Assembly (NCBI GenBank): GCA_947386115.1
Contig: CANDNO010000001.1
Location: forward strand, 22,951 to 86,950
Direction of reading: 5' to 3'
Length of the DNA stretch: 64,000 nucleotides
DNA from: an uncultured Muribaculaceae bacterium
Lineage (GTDB): Bacteria; Bacteroidota; Bacteroidia; Bacteroidales; Muribaculaceae
The position numbers and the translations under genes were made by a program. This document shows, piece by piece, positions 29,221-36,105 of the stretch (positions are counted from its first letter, which is position 1; the number at the start of each line of letters is the position of its first letter). The notes beneath the pieces were generated by a model that did not search any database, had not been told where the DNA came from, and saw only the letters and a list, made by a program, of their open reading frames with translations.

Positions 29221-29979
29221 ATGGCAACTAAAAATATTAATAAATCAAAATACTATCTCTACATTGACGAGTGTGGGGATCATCAGTTGGAAAAATTCAA
29301 TCCGAATTTTCCAATTTTTACATTGTGCGGGTTCTTGGTTCCCGGAGATAAACTTGAAACATTGGAGGCTGCTGTTAAAGACTTCAAACGAGAGTTTTTC
29401 AATGATGAAGGTGTGATAATACATTCACGCGACATACGAAAACAGGAAAAAGCATATTCGATTTTACAGTACCCCGAAGTACGCAACAGGTTTTACGAAG
29501 GCTTAAATAATATTCTCGGTCAATCAGGTGCGTATGTTATCGTATGTTGCTCAATACTTAAAGAGCCATTTGTAGAGAGATTCAGCCGAGGCGAAGATGT
29601 ATATGGCCTGTCGCTAAAATATCTAATTGAACGAGCAATATTTTGTATGGACGATAATGTAGATGATGGGATTCTTGAAATATATATAGAGCGTCGAGGC
29701 GTTAAGCAAGACCGCGCACTACTCAACTATTATAACAGATTGAGAGCCATAGGCACGAAATGGGTGACAGCCGAGCGCTTGATTTCAAGATTAGGTAGGT
29801 TCATATTCAGCTACAAGAAAGATAATGTAATCGGATTACAACTTGCTGATTTGGTAGCATATCCAATAACACGTCATGTCCTTGATCCTAATGCTCCTAA
29901 TCCTGCGTATGAGATAATACGCGATAAGATATACACTTATAAGGGAGCCGTATTGGGGTTGAAAATTATACCGCATTAA
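29221..29979 (+). CDS. DUF3800 domain-containing protein
   Basis: A 252-residue protein with the DUF3800 hallmarks: an N-terminal YIDECGD (residues 14-20) with acidic residues, and GLQLADLVAYP near residue 215. The family is thought to have an RNase H-like fold with acidic catalytic residues and is common in mobile and defence-associated contexts; its target is unknown. The gene is visibly AT-richer than its neighbours and is isolated between nrdJ and DUF1846, suggesting horizontal gain. A convergent small-RNA candidate ends just after its stop codon. Confidence 0.8.
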   Translation: MATKNINKSKYYLYIDECGDHQLEKFNPNFPIFTLCGFLVPGDKLETLEAAVKDFKREFFNDEGVIIHSRDIRKQEKAYSILQYPEVRNRFYEGLNNILGQSGAYVIVCCSILKEPFVERFSRGEDVYGLSLKYLIERAIFCMDDNVDDGILEIYIERRGVKQDRALLNYYNRLRAIGTKWVTAERLISRLGRFIFSYKKDNVIGLQLADLVAYPITRHVLDPNAPNPAYEIIRDKIYTYKGAVLGLKIIPH

Positions 29980-29988
29980 AAAGGGTAC

Positions 29989-30016
29989 AAAAAAGGGAAG
30001 TCGTTAGACCTCCCTT
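29989..30016 (-). terminator. Terminator of the small-RNA candidate
   Basis: On the minus strand AAGGGAGGTC-TAAC-GACTTCCCTT is followed by TTTT; the 10-bp stem has one G-T type wobble position. It ends six bases after the stop codon region of the convergent DUF3800 gene. Confidence 0.8.
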
Positions 30017-30103
30017 CCAATCGGTATACCCCGATTTCTAAAATCGTTGCTTGTGCCCCGAAGTATTTCTTTGATAAGGGGGAAATTCAGACCCCGTATA
30101 GTG
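29989..30103 (-). ncRNA. Candidate small RNA (about 115 nt), unrecognised family
   Basis: A minus-strand transcription unit with no ORF: an exact promoter (next entry), a start near 30103 and an intrinsic terminator at its end. The predicted RNA can form GGGG-loop-CCCC near its 5' end, CGATTT-TAG-AAATCG, and an alternative AATCGG/CCGATT pairing that would exclude the previous hairpin, before the terminator stem. It lies opposite the end of no gene, converging on the DUF3800 gene. I do not recognise it as 6S, tmRNA, SRP, RNase P or a known riboswitch. The call rests on the promoter-terminator pair and structure. Confidence 0.6.
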
Positions 30104-30108
30104 TAATG

Positions 30109-30139
30109 CAAAGATAGTGATAATCTTGCAACCTACAAA
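30109..30139 (-). promoter_or_regulatory. Bacteroides-type promoter of the small-RNA candidate
   Basis: On the minus strand TTTG (30139-30136), a 19-bp spacer and TATCTTTG (30116-30109) match the Bacteroides consensus exactly. There is no ORF downstream on that strand for over 1 kb. Confidence 0.75.
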
Positions 30140-30368
30140 ATTTCAACGCTCAAATAATATAAAAAGTTTTATTAATTATCTGCCGGCGCGCTCTTCCAAT
30201 TTGGTATGCAACATGGTGAATGAGGTTATTTGGTTGTTAATAAGGGTTCAATGCCGATGGCCTCGCTCGCGCTTAATGATTGCTGTATTTGAATAATTGA
30301 AAAGGTTATTTTTTATTCGTCGACGGGGTGTGAGAGTTTCGCCAAAAATTAGTAACTTTGCGGGCATT

Positions 30369-31832
30369 ATGACACAGGGATTTGATAACGACAAGTATCT
30401 GAAAATTCAGTCTGAGCACATTAAAGAACGTATAGCTCAGTTCGGTAACAAACTCTATCTCGAGTTGGGTGGTAAACTTTTTGACGACTATCATGCCAGT
30501 CGCGTTTTGCCGGGGTTTCAGCCCGACAGTAAGCTGAAAATGCTTCAGCAGCTTCGCGATCAAGCCGAAATAGTAATTGTCATAAGCGCCCTCGATATCG
30601 AGAAAAACAAGGTCAGAAATGACTTGGGCATTACCTACGATATGGACGTGTTGCGACTGCGCACGGAGTTTATGAATCGTGGTTTCCTCGTCAGCTCGGT
30701 TTGCGTCACCCATTACAATGGCCAGATTAGCGCCGATGCATTCCGTCGCAAACTCGACCGCATGGGTATCACGGTCTACTATCATTATACTATAGAAGGT
30801 TATCCTACCAATGCCGACCTCATTGCGTCCGACGACGGTTTTGGTCACAACGACTATATCGAGACCACGCGTCCGCTCGTAATCGTAACAGCACCCGGTC
30901 CCGGCAGCGGCAAGATGGCCGTATGCCTCAGCCAGCTCTACAATGAGCACAAACGTGGTGTCGAGGCCGGCTATGCCAAGTTCGAGACGTTCCCCGTCTG
31001 GAGCCTTCCGCTCAAACATCCCGTGAATATTGCCTACGAGGCTGCCACCGCCGACCTCAACGACGTTAATATGATCGACCCGTTCCACCTCGAGGCCTAC
31101 GGAAAGACTGCTATAAACTATAACCGCGATATCGAGATTTTCCCGGTGCTGAACGCTCTGTTTGAGGGCATATATGGCGAAAATCCCTATAAGTCGCCCA
31201 CCGACATGGGTGTCAACATGGTCGGTTTCTGCATAAGCGACGACGAGGTTTGCCGCGACGCTTCACGCAACGAAATCATTCGCCGTTATTTCACCGCGCT
31301 TAACAACATGGCGCAGGGCGAGGGCAACGAAGCCGAGGTGAGCAAGATTTCCTTGCTCTTCAAGCAGGCCGGCATCGACCTGTCTTACCGTAAGTGTATC
31401 AAGGCTGCCCGTGATCGTGCCGAGCGTAGCGGACGCCCCAGCTCGGCCATTGAACTTGCCGACGGTACAATCATCACAGCCGAGACAAGCGAACTGTTAG
31501 GCCCGAGTTCAGCATTGATTCTCAATGCTGTAAAGCATCTTGCAGGTATCGAGCACGACCTCAAGCTCATTCCGCAGGAAATGATCGAGCCTATACAGCA
31601 CACCAAGCTCACATACCTCAAAGGCCGTAACCCCCGCTTGCACAGCGACGAGGTTCTTGTGGCATTGTCGGTGCTGAGTACTCACGACGAGCGTTGCCGC
31701 CGTGCCCTCGAAGTGCTTCCCGAGCTACAGGGCTGCCAGATGCACTCTACCGTGATGCTTGGCGAGGTCGACCACAAGATTTTCAAACGTCTCGGCGTAG
31801 GTCTCACTTGCGATCCCGCAAAAAAGAACTGA
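30369..31832 (+). CDS. DUF1846 domain-containing protein
   Basis: From the ATG at 30369 the protein has 487 residues, the usual size for DUF1846. It is built on a P-loop-like fold with APGPGSGKMAVCLSQLY (a Walker-A-like glycine-rich turn) near residue 180, ISALDIEKNKVRNDLGITYD and a C-terminal GEVDHKIFKRLGV. The family is conserved in many anaerobes and gut bacteria; its role is unknown. A TAACTTTG -7 box at 30353-30360 leaves only about five bases of leader. It is followed two bases later by a nitroreductase gene. Confidence 0.88.
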   Translation: MTQGFDNDKYLKIQSEHIKERIAQFGNKLYLELGGKLFDDYHASRVLPGFQPDSKLKMLQQLRDQAEIVIVISALDIEKNKVRNDLGITYDMDVLRLRTEFMNRGFLVSSVCVTHYNGQISADAFRRKLDRMGITVYYHYTIEGYPTNADLIASDDGFGHNDYIETTRPLVIVTAPGPGSGKMAVCLSQLYNEHKRGVEAGYAKFETFPVWSLPLKHPVNIAYEAATADLNDVNMIDPFHLEAYGKTAINYNRDIEIFPVLNALFEGIYGENPYKSPTDMGVNMVGFCISDDEVCRDASRNEIIRRYFTALNNMAQGEGNEAEVSKISLLFKQAGIDLSYRKCIKAARDRAERSGRPSSAIELADGTIITAETSELLGPSSALILNAVKHLAGIEHDLKLIPQEMIEPIQHTKLTYLKGRNPRLHSDEVLVALSVLSTHDERCRRALEVLPELQGCQMHSTVMLGEVDHKIFKRLGVGLTCDPAKKN

Positions 31833-31834
31833 TT

Positions 31835-32578
31835 ATGGTGAATAACGACTACTGGATGTCACGCCGCACCGTGCGCCGATATACCGATCGCGCCGTTCCC
31901 GACGAGCTGTTGCGCGATATGCTCCTTAAAGCATCCCATGCACCCACAACGGGCAACATGCAGCTGTATAGCGTGATCGTTACTCGCGACGAAGCCGGCA
32001 AGCGCGCTTTGGCTCCGACTCATTTCAATCAGCCTCAGATCATGGGATGTGATGTCGTGCTCACGTTCTGTGCCGACCTCAACCGTTTCTCGCGCTGGTG
32101 CAGCGAGCGCAACGCCGACCCATGTTATGACAATATGCAGTCGCTCATGTCGGCAATCCAGGATACAGTCATTGTCGCTCAGCAGTTCAATACCATCGCC
32201 GAACAAAACGGATTGGGATGTTGCTGGCTGGGCACCACAACCTATAATGCCCCTGAGATCGCCGAGGTGTTGTCGCTCCCTAAGCTGGTAGTTCCTGTAA
32301 CCACACTTACAGTCGGTTATCCTGCCGAGATGCCCGCCGACTGTGGCCGCCTGCCGGTAGATGCGTTAATTCACGACAGTAAGTATAAGGACTATAGCCG
32401 TGACGATCTCGACCGACTGTATGCCGAGAAAGAAGCCCGTGACGACAGCCGCATGTTTGTTGCCGAAAACGGCAAGGAAACGCTCGCCCAAGTCTTTACC
32501 GACGTTCGTTATCCCCGCGCCAACAATGAACTTTTCAGCGAAAAGTTCATGGCCTACCTCAAGGAAGCCGGCTTCTAA
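31835..32578 (+). CDS. NADPH-dependent nitroreductase-family protein
   Basis: A 247-residue FMN-dependent oxidoreductase of the nitroreductase superfamily. The N-terminal SRRTVRRYTDRAVP and ASHAPTTGNMQ stretches bind FMN, and the central GLGCCWLGT with YNAPEIAEVLSLP is typical. The natural substrate (flavin, quinone, nitro compound) cannot be read. The ATG at 31835 follows the DUF1846 stop by two bases, so the two are translationally linked. It ends at a palindromic terminator that belongs to a repeat family. Confidence 0.88.
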   Translation: MVNNDYWMSRRTVRRYTDRAVPDELLRDMLLKASHAPTTGNMQLYSVIVTRDEAGKRALAPTHFNQPQIMGCDVVLTFCADLNRFSRWCSERNADPCYDNMQSLMSAIQDTVIVAQQFNTIAEQNGLGCCWLGTTTYNAPEIAEVLSLPKLVVPVTTLTVGYPAEMPADCGRLPVDALIHDSKYKDYSRDDLDRLYAEKEARDDSRMFVAENGKETLAQVFTDVRYPRANNELFSEKFMAYLKEAGF

Positions 32579-32589
32579 ACAAATTAAAA

Positions 32590-32627
32590 ACGTAGGGACA
32601 TGCCGAAAGGTATGTCCCTACGTTTTT
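32590..32627 (+). terminator. Terminator made of the dispersed GTAGGGACAT repeat (copy 1)
   Basis: A 12-bp palindromic stem (ACGTAGGGACAT / ATGTCCCTACGT, loop around GCCGAAAGGT) followed by TTTTT. It ends the DUF1846-nitroreductase transcript. The core recurs at 50951, 61221 and 63811. Confidence 0.75.
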
Positions 32628-32659
32628 GATTAACAATAGCTATGTCACAAAAGCACAAC

Positions 32660-33949
32660 CTACACGCACTCCAGTGCCTGCGATAAATCGGCGATGATAT
32701 CGTCGATGTGCTCCGTGCCAATGCTCAGCCTCACAGTCGCCGGCGTTATGTGCTGTCGGTCAAGCTCCTCGGGTGATAGCTGCGAGTGTGTGGTAGTGTA
32801 CGGGTGAATCACGAGGCTCTTGACGTCGGCCACATTGGCAAGCAGAGAAAACAGTTTCAGATTGTCGATGAACCTCCACGCCTCATCTTTTCCACCTTTC
32901 AGTTCGATAGTGAAAATACTGCCGGCACCCTGGCGGTAGAGTTCATTGTACAGTTTGTGATCTGGATGCTCGGGTAGGGAAGGGTGATTTACCTTGGCTA
33001 CTTTAGGATGCTTGGCAAGATAGTCAACCACCTTGAGAGCGTTTTCGATATGACGCTCCACACGCAGTGACAACGTCTCGACGCCCTGCAGTATTATAAA
33101 AGCGTTGAACGGAGATATCGCCGCGCCATTGTCGCGCAGAACCACCGCACGCACACGGGTTACAAATGCCGCATCACCGGCAACATCGGCGAAGATAGCA
33201 CCATGGTAGTTGGGATCAGGTTTAGCTATCGTCGGGAACTTGTCGGCATTGGCCTTCCAGTCAAATTTTCCGCTGTCAACGATTATTCCGCCGAGGCTTG
33301 TGCCGTGACCGCCCAGGAATTTCGTAGCCGAGTGTATTACTATATCTGCGCCATGCTCTATGGGGCGTATTATATAAGGAGTGCCGAACGTGTTGTCTAC
33401 AATCAGAGGTATGTGGTGACGATGTGCTATTTCGGCCAGTCGGTCAAGGTCGGTAACATCACAGTTGGGATTACCGAATGTCTCGACAATAAAAGCCTTC
33501 GTGTTGGGCTGAATGGCCTTTTCTACCGCCTCAAAGTCGCGAACATCGACAAACGTGCTCGTGATGCCACGGGGTGACAGTGAGTTGGCGATGAAATTGG
33601 AAGTACCGCCATACAGATTGTCAGCTGCGAGAATGTGGTCACCTGTGGCAGTCAGATTCTCTATTGAGTAGGCTATGGCAGCAGCTCCGCTTGCTACGGC
33701 AAGTGCGGCAACTCCACCCTCAAGAGCAGCAACTCGTTGTTCAAGAACTTCTTGAGTTGGATTTGACAGTCGGCCATAGATATTGCCGGGCTCACGAAGA
33801 GCAAAACGGTCGGCAGCATGCTGCGCATCGCTGAACACGTATGAAGTAGTCTGGTAAATAGGCACCGAGCGCGCGTCGGTAGCAGGATCGGGTTGCTCCT
33901 GACCCACGTGAAGCTGAAGTGTCTCAAACCTGTAGTTTTTCTGTGTCAT
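32660..33949 (-). CDS. metY: O-acetylhomoserine sulfhydrylase (MetY-type)
   Basis: From the ATG at 33949 the protein has 429 residues. It is a PLP enzyme of the Cys/Met-metabolism family that makes homocysteine from O-acetylhomoserine and sulfide. The PLP lysine is K210 in VIHSATKFLGGHG; YGRLSNPTQ (58-66) and the long insert around residues 225-250 favour MetY over cystathionine synthases. It is divergent from an Lrp-family gene, and the shared promoter carries repeated sites, so it is probably that regulator's target. Confidence 0.93.
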   Translation of the reverse strand: MTQKNYRFETLQLHVGQEQPDPATDARSVPIYQTTSYVFSDAQHAADRFALREPGNIYGRLSNPTQEVLEQRVAALEGGVAALAVASGAAAIAYSIENLTATGDHILAADNLYGGTSNFIANSLSPRGITSTFVDVRDFEAVEKAIQPNTKAFIVETFGNPNCDVTDLDRLAEIAHRHHIPLIVDNTFGTPYIIRPIEHGADIVIHSATKFLGGHGTSLGGIIVDSGKFDWKANADKFPTIAKPDPNYHGAIFADVAGDAAFVTRVRAVVLRDNGAAISPFNAFIILQGVETLSLRVERHIENALKVVDYLAKHPKVAKVNHPSLPEHPDHKLYNELYRQGAGSIFTIELKGGKDEAWRFIDNLKLFSLLANVADVKSLVIHPYTTTHSQLSPEELDRQHITPATVRLSIGTEHIDDIIADLSQALECV

Positions 33950-33976
33950 TGTCTTATTATTTGTTGTTTTATGATG

Positions 33977-34060
33977 CAAATTTACAAAGTTGGGTGCATA
34001 AATTCCAATGCGATTGCAAAATAAAGAAAATGTATCTATATTTGTGCATATAAATACAAT
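33977..34060. promoter_or_regulatory. Divergent metY/lrp promoters with two direct operator-like repeats
   Basis: On the minus strand TAAATTTG (33984-33977) with ATTG 21 bp upstream fits a promoter for metY. On the plus strand TATATTTG (34037-34044) with ATTG 20 bp upstream fits one for the Lrp gene. Two direct repeats, GTGCATAAATTCCAAT (33994-34009) and GTGCATATAAATACAAT (34044-34060), are 50 bp apart, near an integral number of helix turns, as expected for multimeric Lrp-type binding. Operator role is inference. Confidence 0.55.
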
Positions 34061-34113
34061 ATAATTCTGCAATATGGCTTATATAGGGCACAAAGCAGTA
34101 AATTATTCTACAC

Positions 34114-34587
34114 ATGAAATCAGATAATACATCGCTCGATGCCACCGACTACAAAATATTGGCAGCCCTGCAAGACAACTCAAGGCTCACGGTCAAGGAA
34201 CTTGCAGCCTCGATTCACCTGTCCACAACCCCCACGTTCGAGCGCGTTAAACGTCTCGAACGCGAAGGGTATATAAGCAAGTATGTGGCAGTTCTCGACG
34301 CCGACAAACTCGACTGCGGGTTCGTAGCATTCTGTTATATCAAAATGAAACAGCACACCTATGAGAACAGCATGCGCATAATGGAAGCCGTGCAGCGCAT
34401 CCCCGAGATAGCCGAGTGCTACAACATCTCGGGCGAGTACGACTTCCTGCTCAAGATCTACACCCGCGACATGAAATCATACCAGAAATTCATCCTCCGC
34501 ATCCTCGGCGACCTCGACTGCATCGGCTCCCTCAACAGCTCCTTCGTCCTCGGCCAAGTCAAAAACACCCACACCCTCCCCCTCTAA
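34114..34587 (+). CDS. Lrp/AsnC-family transcriptional regulator
   Basis: A 157-residue regulator: an N-terminal winged-HTH (residues 10-60, including LAASIHLSTTPTFERVKRLE) and a C-terminal RAM domain (about 70-150, with ISGEYDFLLKIYTRDM) that binds an amino acid and drives octamer assembly. Being divergent from metY it likely senses a sulfur amino acid, probably methionine, but the ligand cannot be read. It ends 16 bp from the convergent five-HTH gene. Confidence 0.92.
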   Translation: MKSDNTSLDATDYKILAALQDNSRLTVKELAASIHLSTTPTFERVKRLEREGYISKYVAVLDADKLDCGFVAFCYIKMKQHTYENSMRIMEAVQRIPEIAECYNISGEYDFLLKIYTRDMKSYQKFILRILGDLDCIGSLNSSFVLGQVKNTHTLPL

Positions 34588-34603
34588 CCTCTCTCCTTGC
34601 GGT

Positions 34604-35632
34604 CTAACTTTTCTTTGGGTGACGGCTGAAAGCATCAGGATGATTGTGTCGCATAAAACTGTCGAGACTTTTGTAATTGAGACCCATGCGAGAAGCAATG
34701 GAGGCGAGCGGTTCGGGCGTACGACAAAATGCATCGATTGCCTCGGCATATTTTTCTTCGGCACGACGTCGGTCACTGCGAAATCCCCTGAGGGGTTCAC
34801 GGTCGATAGCATCGGGTGGTGGTGTAACGCCACGTCGCTTGTAGATAAGGTCACGATGCCATTCTCTCAAATGGTTTTTTAACGCTTGATTATCGACGCC
34901 GGTGCGTTTGCATATTTCAGGAACTGTAAGCGCGGTAGTCCGGTATAAATCTACCGCTTCGGCAAACCGATTCTCATCGGCCTCCGTGGGGCTACGCCGT
35001 TTGCCATTTCCCGACAATTTACCTACTATTGGTGTCTTCATTCCGGCCCGGCGACGTTTGGAACGATCAGTAACGATGTCCTTGTGGTAGAAGCGTAGAT
35101 GCTGCTGAAGTCCCGAAAAAGACACACCGCAAGCATCAGCGACCTCACGAACTGTCATATCAGTATTAGACAGCATTTCCAATGCGCCCTCATATGTCTC
35201 TGAGGCAATGGGCATAGCACCACGTTGCAGGTTGTCGGCCATACCACGACGCCTGCGTTCAGCCTCACGTCTTTCGAGTATTTCAGGGTAGTGAGCACGA
35301 AGTTGACCGCCCAGGTTCGTTTCGTTCAATCCAAACATTCTTGCAATCTGTGAAATATTCAAGTTGATGTATTCATCGCTTTCACAGGCCTTGATCGCAT
35401 CTTGATACTTGTTGCGCGTTGCTTGGCTTTGTCCGCTTTGCGGGCGCAGTTTTTGATCCGGATTACCTTCAACACTGTGACGGCCAAACATTAGATCCCT
35501 ATGATTGCGTTGTATATAGACGGCAAGACCACTTCGCGATACTCCACACTCTCGTGCAATGGCTGTAATCGTCATTGCGGTAGTCTTGTATAATTCTACC
35601 GCCCGACTGTATTTCTCTTCGGCTGCCGACAT
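34604..35632 (-). CDS. Protein of five tandem helix-turn-helix modules
   Basis: A 342-residue protein with five copies of one HTH unit at about residues 5-51, 73-121, 144-190, 220-266 and 292-337, joined by basic or flexible linkers of 20-35 residues. The shared pattern is K/R-Y/F-xxA-hydrophobic, then T-x3-IA-x3-G-V/L, then L-x2-HLR-x2-H-x-DL. The third helix of each copy differs, so each may read a different sequence. No effector or catalytic domain is visible. It is the last gene of the fimbrial run, 11 bp after the DUF1573 gene. I do not recognise a named family; DNA binding is inference. Confidence 0.75.
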   Translation of the reverse strand: MSAAEEKYSRAVELYKTTAMTITAIARECGVSRSGLAVYIQRNHRDLMFGRHSVEGNPDQKLRPQSGQSQATRNKYQDAIKACESDEYINLNISQIARMFGLNETNLGGQLRAHYPEILERREAERRRRGMADNLQRGAMPIASETYEGALEMLSNTDMTVREVADACGVSFSGLQQHLRFYHKDIVTDRSKRRRAGMKTPIVGKLSGNGKRRSPTEADENRFAEAVDLYRTTALTVPEICKRTGVDNQALKNHLREWHRDLIYKRRGVTPPPDAIDREPLRGFRSDRRRAEEKYAEAIDAFCRTPEPLASIASRMGLNYKSLDSFMRHNHPDAFSRHPKKS

Positions 35633-35643
35633 CTACAACCGTC

Positions 35644-36090
35644 TTATTTTTGTCGATTCGACACTCGTCCCTTGATGTATAATCTATAGGGCTTTTCACC
35701 AGCATTGGTCTTGATGCGCACTAATTTGGTAAAATAACCGGCGCGTCGGCCTTGAGCGTCGAACGATACTTTTATTGTGTCAGATTCTCCGGGCTTTATT
35801 GGCCCCTTCGGAAAATCGGCTACTGTGCAGCCACAGTCGGTCAATGCTTTTATTATAACCAGTGGAGCATTACCGTCATTTCTCACAATGAAATTATGTG
35901 ATACTTTCTCGTCACTGCCGATAGTTCCGAAATCATGTGTGTCATTATCGATGTGGAGTAGGGGCTTTACCTGCTCATTCTCGCCTGTAATTAACTGAAG
36001 CCCGCAGGGCGTCGAAACACCCTCGCGAGCCTCAGCATTACATAGCAATGATAATGACATTATGGACGCTATGACTATAGTTATGTTCAT
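35644..36090 (-). CDS. Exported DUF1573 (immunoglobulin-like) protein
   Basis: A 148-residue protein with a signal peptide (residues 1-21, ending CNAEA) and a single DUF1573 domain: HDFGTIGSDEKVSHNFIVRN, then ALTDCGCTVADFP with the paired cysteines, and an Ig-like ending. Such domains occur in surface and periplasmic proteins of Bacteroidota; function unknown. It lies 15 bp after the giant surface-protein gene and 11 bp before the five-HTH gene, probably in the same transcript. Confidence 0.85.
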   Translation of the reverse strand: MNITIVIASIMSLSLLCNAEAREGVSTPCGLQLITGENEQVKPLLHIDNDTHDFGTIGSDEKVSHNFIVRNDGNAPLVIIKALTDCGCTVADFPKGPIKPGESDTIKVSFDAQGRRAGYFTKLVRIKTNAGEKPYRLYIKGRVSNRQK

Positions 36091-36105
36091 TGTGTCGCAA
36101 ACTCT

